From: JBGQOG01 sp052113705
GTDB taxonomy: Bacteria; Pseudomonadota; Alphaproteobacteria; Rhodobacterales; Rhodobacteraceae
Direction: 5' to 3'
DNA length: 64,000 bases
NCBI RefSeq assembly: GCF_052113705.1
Contig: NZ_JBGQOG010000002.1
Span: forward strand, 124,001 to 188,000
Part shown: positions 8,807 through 15,186 of the stretch, piece after piece
How positions within the stretch are numbered: position 1 is the first letter of the stretch
Layout: every line of letters begins with the position of its first letter
Notes under the pieces: generated by a model
Database searches by the model: none
The model's input: only the letters and a program-made list of their open reading frames with translations
Told to the model about the DNA's origin: nothing
Program-made: the position numbers and the translations under genes

Positions 8807-8816
8807 ATATTTCAGA

Positions 8817-9515
8817 TCAGGAATATCGTTTCCAGATCGATTTCTCCCCCAACTTATCCACAAAACTCTGATGCGCTGTGGATTCCGCCTCGGTCAGCCG
8901 GGCGGGCAGGGGCGTGGGACGCGGGCGCGGGCGCCAGACCTCGGTCGTGCCGCCACCGCTGCCCGATTGCTGACCCACCGGCGCCAGACCGAAATCCGGC
9001 TGCCGCCCGCCGATCAGCTCAAGATAGACCTCGGCCAGAATTTCACTGTCCAGCAGCGCGCCGTGTTTTTCGCGGCCCGAGTTATCCACCCCAAAGCGGC
9101 GGCAGAGCGCATCGAGCGAGGCCGGCGAGCCGGGGAATTTCCGCCGCGCGATCAGCAGGGTATCCAGCGCGCGGTCGTTGCCGATCAAGGGCTTGCCCGC
9201 CCAGCCCAGCTCGGCATTGAGGAATTTCATGTCGAAGGCGGCGTTGTGGATCACCAGCTTGGAATCCGGACCGATGAAATCCAGAAACGCCTGCGCGATG
9301 GCGGCGAATTTCGGCTGCGGGCGCAGGAAATCATCGCCCAGGCCATGTACCTCAAACGCCTCTTTCGGCATCATCCGCTCGGGGTTGATGTATTGGTGGT
9401 ACACCTTCCCGGTGGGCATGTGGTTATAGAGCTCAACCGCGCCGATCTCGACGATGCGGTGCCCTTCGGAGGGTTCAAAGCCGGTGGTTTCGGTATCGAG
9501 AACGATCTCACGCAT
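8817..9515 (-). CDS. dnaQ: DNA polymerase III epsilon subunit (3'-5' proofreading exonuclease)
   Basis: The 232-residue DEDDh exonuclease shows ExoI as DTETTG (residues 7-12), ExoII as HNAAFDMKFL, and ExoIII as HGALLDSE. These acidic residues bind the two metals of the proofreading site. The C-terminal part (QQSGSGGGTTEV and onwards) is a linker plus tail, where epsilon binds the alpha subunit. Its start overlaps the end of coaE by 8 bp, so it is the last gene of the maf-aroE-coaE-dnaQ run. This order is widespread next to the alphaproteobacterial origin. The 3' end contains a perfect DnaA box. Confidence 0.95.
   Translation of the reverse strand: MREIVLDTETTGFEPSEGHRIVEIGAVELYNHMPTGKVYHQYINPERMMPKEAFEVHGLGDDFLRPQPKFAAIAQAFLDFIGPDSKLVIHNAAFDMKFLNAELGWAGKPLIGNDRALDTLLIARRKFPGSPASLDALCRRFGVDNSGREKHGALLDSEILAEVYLELIGGRQPDFGLAPVGQQSGSGGGTTEVWRPRPRPTPLPARLTEAESTAHQSFVDKLGEKSIWKRYS
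8854..8862 (+). other. Perfect DnaA box TTATCCACA inside the 3' end of dnaQ
   Basis: TTATCCACA at 8854-8862 is a second exact match, 89 bp from the one at 8765. A near match TTATCCACC follows at 9082-9090. All lie on the same strand, inside or next to dnaQ. Confidence 0.45.
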
Positions 9516-10113
9516 CTTGGGCCTCCAGTTTGCGGATCAGCTCTTGCACGGCACGGGCCGTCGCTTCAAGCGTCACCGTCTCGATCACATAGGTCGCGCG
9601 GGCGCGTTTTTCGGCATCCGGCATCTGCCGGTCGAGGATAATCTGCAGCTGTTCGGGCGTCATCCCCGGCCGCGCCAGCACTCGGGCGCGTTGTACCTCG
9701 GGCGGGGCCGAGACGACGAGGGTGGCATCCATCTGCGCCTCAGCCCCGGTCTCGAAGAGCAAGGGAATGTCGAGGAGCACGAGGGGGGCATCGGCATGGA
9801 CCGTCAGAAAATCCGCGCGGTCGGCGGTGACGAGGGGATGCACCACGGCCTCCAGCCGGGGCAGGGCGGTCGGATCGGCGGCAATGATGGCTTTCAGCGC
9901 GCTGCGGTCCACCGCGCCCTCGACAATCGCTGTGGGAAAGAGCGGGGCCAGCGCCTGTGCGGCAGGCCCGCCCGCCGCATAGAGCCGGTGCACGGCGGCA
10001 TCTGCATCCCAGACCGGCACACCTTCGGCGGCAAACATCGCCGCCGTGGTGGATTTGCCCATGCCGATCGAGCCGGTCAGCCCCAGCCGGAACGGGCGCG
10101 TCTTGCCGCTCAT
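9508..10113 (-). CDS. coaE: Dephospho-CoA kinase
   Basis: The 201-residue P-loop kinase performs the last step of coenzyme A synthesis, phosphorylating the 3'-hydroxyl of dephospho-CoA. The P-loop is GLTGSIGMGKST at the N-terminus. LVLLDIPLLFETGAE is the conserved CoaE segment with the DxPLLFE pattern, and VVSAPPEVQRARVLAR follows. Length is typical. Its start overlaps the end of aroE by 4 bp (ATGA), and its end overlaps the start of dnaQ by 8 bp, so the genes are translated as a chain. Confidence 0.95.
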   Translation of the reverse strand: MSGKTRPFRLGLTGSIGMGKSTTAAMFAAEGVPVWDADAAVHRLYAAGGPAAQALAPLFPTAIVEGAVDRSALKAIIAADPTALPRLEAVVHPLVTADRADFLTVHADAPLVLLDIPLLFETGAEAQMDATLVVSAPPEVQRARVLARPGMTPEQLQIILDRQMPDAEKRARATYVIETVTLEATARAVQELIRKLEAQDA

Positions 10114-10952
10114 ACCGCCAGAACGGCGGCGCGCAGCTCGTCATCCACCTCGGGGCGGACGCCGAACCAGCGCTCAAACCCCGGCGCGCCCTGGTGCAGG
10201 AGCATGCCGAGACCGTCAACGACGGTGCAGCCCTTGGCCTCGGCCTCGGTCAGAAAGGCGGTTTTCAGCGGCGCATAGACCAGATCATTCACCACCGCAT
10301 CCGGCGACAAAGCCTCCAGCGGCACCCGGAATTCCGGCTTGCCCACCATGCCGAGCGAGGAGGTGTTCACCACCGTCACCGCATCTTCCATCATGTTCCC
10401 GGCCTGCGCCCAGTCATAAACCACCACCCGCGCGCCAAACTCGGCCCGCAGGTTCTCGGCCCGGATGCGGGTGCGGTTGGCGATGCGGATCTCGGGCACG
10501 CCGACCTCGAGAAGCGAGGCAACCACCGCACGCGAGGCGCCGCCCGCACCGATCACTGCCGCCGCCCCCAGCTCCGGGATCCAATCCGGTGCGTTTTGCC
10601 GCAGATTGGCGATGAAGCCATAACCGTCTGTATTATCGGCGTGAATCTTGCCGTCATGGCCAAAGATCAGCGTGTTCGCCGCCCCGATCAGCGCCGCGCG
10701 GTCGGTGACGTGATCGGCGAGCGCCAGCACCGCCTCCTTGTGCGGAATGGTGACATTGCAGCCGACAAACCCGGCCTTCGGCAGCGCCACCAGCACCTCT
10801 TTCAGGTCCTGCCCGGCGATGTCGAGCGGGATGTAATGCCCCTGCAACCCGTATTTCTTCAACCAATAGCCGTGCAGGGCAGGCGAGCGCGAATGCGCCA
10901 CCGGCGAGCCGATCACACAGGCCACAGGAATACGCGGATGCGCGTCCGTCAT
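10110..10952 (-). CDS. aroE: Shikimate dehydrogenase (NADP)
   Basis: The 280-residue enzyme reduces 3-dehydroshikimate in the aromatic amino acid pathway. The N-terminal substrate domain has VAHSRSPALHGYWLKKY and the catalytic lysine in CNVTIPHKEAVL. The NADP domain begins with AAVIGAGGASRAVVASL, and NRTR follows as the NADP-phosphate-binding segment. The C-terminal GLGMLLHQGAPGFERWFG contains the conserved glutamine. Start and stop overlap maf and coaE by 4 bp each. Confidence 0.96.
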   Translation of the reverse strand: MTDAHPRIPVACVIGSPVAHSRSPALHGYWLKKYGLQGHYIPLDIAGQDLKEVLVALPKAGFVGCNVTIPHKEAVLALADHVTDRAALIGAANTLIFGHDGKIHADNTDGYGFIANLRQNAPDWIPELGAAAVIGAGGASRAVVASLLEVGVPEIRIANRTRIRAENLRAEFGARVVVYDWAQAGNMMEDAVTVVNTSSLGMVGKPEFRVPLEALSPDAVVNDLVYAPLKTAFLTEAEAKGCTVVDGLGMLLHQGAPGFERWFGVRPEVDDELRAAVLAV

Positions 10953-11539
10953 CTCAGATCTCCTCTGGTGCGCAGCCAGGAGAGGAATTCGATCAACGGC
11001 AAGCCAAGCACCGTGAAATAATCGCCCTCAACCTTGGAAAACAGCCGCACGCCTTCCTCTTCCAATTTATAGCATCCTACCGCATGGCGGATGCTCTCCC
11101 AATGTCGTGATACATAGGCTGTGATTTCGGCCTGCGACAGCGCATGCATGTGCAACCGCACCTCGCCCACATGCCGCCAGAGCGGCTTGCCATCCTGATA
11201 GACCACCAGCGCCGACAAAAGTCGGTGAATTTGTCCTGATAATTCAGTTAGTTGCGTGACAGCCTCTTCCGGGGTCTCGGGCTTGGCGAAAACCTTGCCC
11301 TTCAGCGCCAGCACCTGATCGGCGCCAAGCACCATCGGCCCCGGCTCTTTCTCCGAAATCTTGCGCGCCTTCATCTCGGCCAGAGCATCGGCCAGATCGC
11401 GCGGCGTCGCGCCTTCGGATTGCAGGCTGAGGCGGATCATTTCCTCATCAATCCGCGCCGGGCGGATGTCGAGGGTCAGGCCCGCATTGCGCAGCAACTG
11501 CGCGCGAATTTCGGATTGGGAGGCAAGAAGGATGTGCAT
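10949..11539 (-). CDS. maf: Maf-family nucleotide pyrophosphatase
   Basis: I start the frame at the ATG complementary to 11537-11539, giving MHILLASQSEIRAQLL and 196 residues, the normal length. The reading frame stays open upstream to 11710, but that extension is low-quality sequence inside the presumed origin. Maf proteins hydrolyse non-canonical or modified nucleoside triphosphates to monophosphates. Family marks are the LASQS start, the DEE pair, LGADQVL and the EGDYFTVLGLPL end. It is the first gene of the leftward run and borders the presumed oriC. Confidence 0.92.
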   Translation of the reverse strand: MHILLASQSEIRAQLLRNAGLTLDIRPARIDEEMIRLSLQSEGATPRDLADALAEMKARKISEKEPGPMVLGADQVLALKGKVFAKPETPEEAVTQLTELSGQIHRLLSALVVYQDGKPLWRHVGEVRLHMHALSQAEITAYVSRHWESIRHAVGCYKLEEEGVRLFSKVEGDYFTVLGLPLIEFLSWLRTRGDLR

Positions 11540-11576
11540 GAGCCTGTGGATATCCGGGCGCGGCGCGCGGGGGCAA

Positions 11577-11844
11577 GAGTCTTGAGACTCTGCTTGACAG
11601 GGATGTGACCGTTTTTCGACCCGAGTCGCCAAAACCACGCGGGTTTTTTCCACCTGTGGGAGGGGAGTCACAGTCGGTGTGGAGAAGCCGCAGGTCGCCC
11701 GGTTGCGCACAGCACGGCGCAGCCCGGAAATTTTTTTTGCGCAGGTGCATCCCTCAGGGATTCAACTCCGTGCCGCGAAAGAAAGCGTTTTATCCACAGC
11801 CCATCCACCGATTCCGGCCCAAGACGCCGGAATGTGGAGGAATC
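11577..11844. other. Cluster of seven GANTC (CcrM-type) sites in the presumed oriC
   Basis: GANTC occurs at 11577-11581, 11586-11590, 11623-11627, 11665-11669, 11759-11763, 11810-11814 and 11840-11844. The first two are the arms of an inverted repeat, AGAGTC-N4-GACTCT. CcrM adenine methylation of GANTC marks the cell cycle in alphaproteobacteria such as Caulobacter. Chance alone would give about one site in this length. Confidence 0.6.
11790..11798 (+). other. Perfect DnaA box in the presumed oriC
   Basis: TTATCCACA at 11790-11798 matches the high-affinity consensus at all nine positions. The next good box, TTATCCACC at 11868-11876, is 78 bp downstream in the same orientation and is followed by GGCC and then the AT-rich stretch. 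Confidence 0.65.
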
Positions 11845-11950
11845 GGCGCGGATCGCTGTAATCCACGTTATCCACCGGCCTTACATCATCATCATCTTTT
11901 CTTTCTATATTCTTAAATTTAAAGATGAATGCCTGTGTTTGGAGAACGCG

Positions 11951-12400
11951 ATGACCGACCTGCTGGCGACCTGGTACCCTTGGATAAAGGCGTTTCACGT
12001 GATGTCCGTCATCGCCTGGATGGCCGGGCTGTTCTATTTGCCCCGACTGTACGTCTATCACACCGAGACCGCCGAACCCGGATCGGCATCAGACGCGATG
12101 CTGCAGGTCATGGAGCGCAAACTGCTGCGCGCCATCATGAACCCCGCCATGATCGCGACCTGGGCCTTTGGGCTGGCGCTGGTGGCGACTCCGGGCATTG
12201 TGGACTGGTCTATGGTCTGGCCCTGGACCAAGGCGGCCAGCGTCATTGCCATGAGCGGGTTTCACATGTGGCTCTCGGCGCGCCGCAAGGACTTTGTGGA
12301 GGGCCAGAACCGCTTCACCGGCCGCGCCTACCGGATCTCGAACGAAGCGCCGACGCTGTTGATGATCGTGATCGTGCTCTCGGTGATCGTGAAGTTCTGA
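11951..12400 (+). CDS. hemJ: HemJ-type protoporphyrinogen IX oxidase (CopD/UPF0093 family)
   Basis: The 149-residue membrane protein starts at the ATG at 11951, preceded by GGAGA at 11941-11945; the open frame upstream belongs to the AT-rich origin. Four membrane helices are visible. The first carries the conserved histidine in IKAFHVMSVIAWMAGLFYLPR, and the fourth is the C-terminal LLMIVIVLSVIVKF. GFHMWLSARRKDF is also a family segment. HemJ oxidises protoporphyrinogen IX to protoporphyrin IX in bacteria lacking HemY/HemG-type oxidases; the hemY gene later in this window is a different, non-enzymatic HemY. Its position beside the origin agrees with other alphaproteobacteria. Confidence 0.9.
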   Translation: MTDLLATWYPWIKAFHVMSVIAWMAGLFYLPRLYVYHTETAEPGSASDAMLQVMERKLLRAIMNPAMIATWAFGLALVATPGIVDWSMVWPWTKAASVIAMSGFHMWLSARRKDFVEGQNRFTGRAYRISNEAPTLLMIVIVLSVIVKF

Positions 12401-12566
12401 GGTTGCCCGCAAGACCGCATTTGCCCGCAAAACCGAGTTTGATTGACTCAGGGGGTCTTTACCCCTATTTGCGATATCCAAACCCCGGCCGTCCGGCTTT
12501 GGGGGCTCCCGAATTGACAATTTTGCAAAGAATGTGCCGCATCGCGGCCCTGATGGTGGTATGCCC
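12401..12566 (+). promoter_or_regulatory. rho leader region
   Basis: This 166 bp gap separates hemJ from rho. A TTGACA hexamer is at 12514-12519 but no good -10 lies at the usual distance. The segment around 12478-12508 can fold (CCAAA with GCC pairing to GGC and TTTGG). Rho genes commonly carry long leaders for self-attenuation. No terminator with a T run is seen here. Confidence 0.35.
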
Positions 12567-13838
12567 ATGACGCTTGAGCGTTTGAACCTTGCTGATCTGA
12601 AAGCCAAAAGCCCGGCTGACCTGCTGACTTTGGCCGAGGAATGGGAGATCGAGAACGCCTCGACCATGCGCAAGGGCGAGATGATGTTCTCGATCCTGAA
12701 AGAGCATGCCGAAGAAGATTGGGTCATCGGCGGCGATGGCGTGCTGGAAGTGCTGCAGGATGGTTTCGGCTTTCTGCGCAGCCCTTCGGCCAACTATCTG
12801 CCGGGTCCGGATGACATCTACGTCAGCCCGGAAATGATCCGCCAATATTCGATGCGCACCGGCGATACGGTGGAAGGCGTGATCCGTGCCCCCGGCGAGA
12901 ATGAGCGTTATTTCGCGCTGACCGCCGTGGAAAAGATCAACTTTGAAGATCCCGAGCGCGCCCGCCACAAGGTGGCCTTTGACAACCTGACGCCGCTCTA
13001 TCCGGATGAGCGGCTGAAGATGGAGATCGAAGACCCGACCGTGCGCGACCGCTCGGCCCGGATCATCGACCTGGTGGCGCCGATCGGCAAGGGCCAGCGT
13101 GGCCTGATCGTGGCACCGCCGCGGACCGGTAAAACCGTGCTGTTGCAGAACATTGCGCATTCCATCGCCACCAACCACCCCGAGTGCTATCTGATCGTGC
13201 TTCTGATCGACGAGCGCCCGGAAGAGGTGACGGACATGCAGCGCTCTGTGCGCGGCGAGGTGGTCTCCTCGACCTTCGACGAGCCCGCGACTCGTCACGT
13301 GGCCGTGGCCGAGATGGTGATCGAGAAGGCGAAACGTCTGGTCGAGCACAAGCGCGACGTGGTGATCCTGCTCGACAGCATCACCCGTCTGGGCCGGGCC
13401 TTCAATACCGTGGTGCCGTCGTCGGGCAAGGTGCTGACCGGCGGTGTCGATGCGAACGCGCTGCAACGCCCGAAACGCTTCTTCGGGGCCGCGCGGAACA
13501 TCGAAGAGGGTGGCTCGCTGACCATCATCGCCACCGCGCTGATCGACACCGGCAGCCGGATGGATGAGGTGATCTTTGAAGAGTTCAAAGGCACCGGCAA
13601 CGCCGAGATCGTGCTCGACCGCAAAGTTGCCGACAAGCGCGTCTTCCCGGCGATGGACATCCTCAAATCCGGCACCCGGAAAGAGGATCTGCTGGTGGAT
13701 CAGAAGGATCTGCAGAAAACCTATCTGCTGCGCCGCATTCTGAACCCGATGGGCACCACCGATGCGATCGAGTTCTTGATTTCCAAGCTGAAACAGACCA
13801 AGTCCAACAGCGAATTCTTCGAATCCATGAACGGCTAA
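12567..13838 (+). CDS. rho: Transcription termination factor Rho
   Basis: The product has 423 residues when started at the ATG at 12567; an ATG at 12561 adds two residues. The order is an N-terminal Rho_N domain (LNLADLKAKSPADLLTLAEE), the cold-shock-like RNA-binding domain (GDGVLEVLQDGFGFLRSP), the P-loop (APPRTGKTVLLQ), Walker B (VVILLDSITRLGRA), and the C-terminal R-loop region (EEFKGTGNAEIVLDRKVADKR). It is a hexameric RNA helicase that ends untranslated transcripts. No inserted domain is seen. The 166 bp leader after hemJ contains the near inverted repeat AGGGGGTC-N3-ACCCCT and GC-rich pairs, where Rho autoregulation would be expected. Confidence 0.97.
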   Translation: MTLERLNLADLKAKSPADLLTLAEEWEIENASTMRKGEMMFSILKEHAEEDWVIGGDGVLEVLQDGFGFLRSPSANYLPGPDDIYVSPEMIRQYSMRTGDTVEGVIRAPGENERYFALTAVEKINFEDPERARHKVAFDNLTPLYPDERLKMEIEDPTVRDRSARIIDLVAPIGKGQRGLIVAPPRTGKTVLLQNIAHSIATNHPECYLIVLLIDERPEEVTDMQRSVRGEVVSSTFDEPATRHVAVAEMVIEKAKRLVEHKRDVVILLDSITRLGRAFNTVVPSSGKVLTGGVDANALQRPKRFFGAARNIEEGGSLTIIATALIDTGSRMDEVIFEEFKGTGNAEIVLDRKVADKRVFPAMDILKSGTRKEDLLVDQKDLQKTYLLRRILNPMGTTDAIEFLISKLKQTKSNSEFFESMNG

Positions 13839-13871
13839 GGCGCTATCGCCTTAATTGTCGTTTTACGACAA
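13836..13871 (+). other. Tandem perfect hairpins between rho and mnmE
   Basis: TAAGGCG (13836-13842), loop CTAT, CGCCTTA (13847-13853), and TTGTCG (13855-13860), loop TTTTA, CGACAA (13866-13871), form two adjacent perfect stems. The first stem begins with the rho stop codon. There is no U tract, so mRNA stabilisation or processing is as likely as termination. Confidence 0.55.
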
Positions 13872-13883
13872 GGGGTTACCGAA

Positions 13884-15167
13884 ATGGATACGATCTATGC
13901 TCTGGCCTCCGCCCGTGGAAAAGCGGGCGTTTCGGTCATTCGGCTGTCCGGTCCGGCGTCCTGGGCGGCGGTTGAGGCCCTCTCGGGTCCCTTGCCGGAA
14001 CCGCGCAAGGCCGGGTTGCGGCGGCTGAAGTTGGATGGCGAAATGCTGGATGAGGCGGTGGTGCTCTGCTTTGCTGCGGGCGCCAGCTTTACCGGCGAAC
14101 AGGTGGCTGAGTTGCACGTCCATGGGGCCATGGCGACGGTGGCCGCTGTGCTGCGGGCGGTGGGGGCGCAGCCGGATCTGCGGATGGCGGAGCCGGGAGA
14201 GTTCACCCGCCGGGCGCTGGAAAACGGCCGCTTGGATTTGGCCCAGGTCGAAGGGCTTTCGGATCTGATCGAGGCCGAGACCGAGGCGCAGCGCAAACAG
14301 GCGTTGAAGGTGCTCTCGGGTTCGGTGGGTAAGGCGGCGGATCAATGGCGGGCCGATCTGGTGCGCGCCGCGGCCTTGATCGAGGCGACGATTGATTTTG
14401 CCGACGAGGATGTGCCGGTGAATGTGACGCCAGAGGTGTTGCATCTGGTGGACCGCGTCGATGCCGCCCTGCGGACGGAACTCCGCCGTTATGGCGCCGC
14501 TGAGCGGATCCGTGATGGCTTTGAAGTGGCCATTGTCGGGCGGCCAAATGCCGGAAAATCGACACTTCTCAATGCTTTGGCAGGACGTGAGGCGGCGATT
14601 ACCTCGGAATATGCCGGAACCACCCGTGATGTGATCGAGGTGCGGATGGATCTGGGCGGGCTGCCGGTGACGGTGCTCGATACCGCCGGTCTTCGGGAAA
14701 CCACGGATGTGGTCGAAGGCATCGGCATCGAGCGGGCGCTGGAGCGGGCGGCGGCGGCGGATCTGCGGGTGTTCTTGCTCGACGGTGAAGAGGTGCCGCT
14801 GATTGCGCCTTTGCCGGGCGATCTGGTGGTGCAGGGCAAGGCAGACCTTGGATCGGCGGCAGGCCTGGCGGTTTCCGGCAAAACCGGGGCAGGGGTGGAC
14901 CGGCTGGTCGCTGAAATCTCCGGCATCCTTTCGGGGCGTGCGGCTTCGGCGGGCGTATTGACCCGGGAACGACATCGTGACGCCGTGACCCGCGCGATCG
15001 AGGCTATGGAATCGGCGCGAAAAGAGGTAGAAGAAGGCCCGGACCGGGTGGAGATGGCAGCCGAAGAGCTGCGCCGGGCGGCACGGGCATTGGCGGCATT
15101 GGTCGGACGGGTGGATGTGGAACATCTGCTCGATGAGATCTTTGCCAGTTTCTGTATCGGAAAGTAG
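13884..15167 (+). CDS. mnmE: tRNA uridine-5-carboxymethylaminomethyl modification GTPase MnmE (TrmE)
   Basis: The 427-residue protein modifies U34 of tRNAs together with MnmG. The N-terminal TrmE folate domain starts MDTIYALASARGKAGVSVIR. The inserted G domain has G1 as GRPNAGKST, G2 as GTTRD and G3 as DTAGLRE. The expected G4 NKxD reads GKAD within LVVQGKADLG, so the first residue is altered. The C-terminus FCIGK carries the conserved cysteine. It is about 25 residues shorter than the E. coli protein. The ribosome binding site is AGGGG at 13871-13875. Confidence 0.95.
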   Translation: MDTIYALASARGKAGVSVIRLSGPASWAAVEALSGPLPEPRKAGLRRLKLDGEMLDEAVVLCFAAGASFTGEQVAELHVHGAMATVAAVLRAVGAQPDLRMAEPGEFTRRALENGRLDLAQVEGLSDLIEAETEAQRKQALKVLSGSVGKAADQWRADLVRAAALIEATIDFADEDVPVNVTPEVLHLVDRVDAALRTELRRYGAAERIRDGFEVAIVGRPNAGKSTLLNALAGREAAITSEYAGTTRDVIEVRMDLGGLPVTVLDTAGLRETTDVVEGIGIERALERAAAADLRVFLLDGEEVPLIAPLPGDLVVQGKADLGSAAGLAVSGKTGAGVDRLVAEISGILSGRAASAGVLTRERHRDAVTRAIEAMESARKEVEEGPDRVEMAAEELRRAARALAALVGRVDVEHLLDEIFASFCIGK

Positions 15168-15170
15168 GAG

Positions 15171-15186
15171 TGTTTCACGTGAAACA
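15171..15186. other. parS: Perfect parS site at the start of mnmG
   Basis: TGTTTCACGTGAAACA at 15171-15186 is the full 16 bp ParB-binding palindrome. It lies between the mnmG ribosome binding site and its start codon, and its centre supplies the proposed GTG start (15179-15181). It is about 3.2 kb from the presumed oriC and 2.5 kb before parA. Confidence 0.93.

Larger units (their letters stand above)
11540..11950. other. oriC: Presumed chromosomal replication origin (oriC)
   Basis: This 411 bp gap has no convincing gene. It lies between divergent genes that both read away from it, in the dnaQ-coaE-aroE-maf / hemJ-rho-mnmE-mnmG-rsmG-parAB context that borders the origin in many alphaproteobacteria. 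A perfect DnaA box TTATCCACA is at 11790-11798. One-mismatch boxes are TTATCCACC (11868-11876), TTCTCCACA (minus, 11678-11686) and ATATCCACA (minus, 11545-11553). A 50 bp stretch at 11881-11930 is only about 20% GC and contains (ATC)4 and the palindrome TTAAATTTAA (11913-11922). Seven GANTC methylation sites fall in 268 bp. parAB and two parS sites lie 3-8 kb away. The identification is inference from these joint signals. Confidence 0.75.

Noticed and set aside
11540..11710. Extension of maf into the origin gap
   Set aside because: The MHILLASQS start matches the family; the extra residues do not.
11884..11912. DnaA-trio element
   Set aside because: The (ATC)4 repeat does not have the 3'-GAT-5' polarity expected next to the DnaA box, and only isolated triplets fit afterwards.
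11991..12006. parS half site in hemJ (GTTTCACGTGA core)
   Set aside because: Five of 16 positions differ from parS and the right arm is lost; it is explained by codons for a conserved FHV segment.
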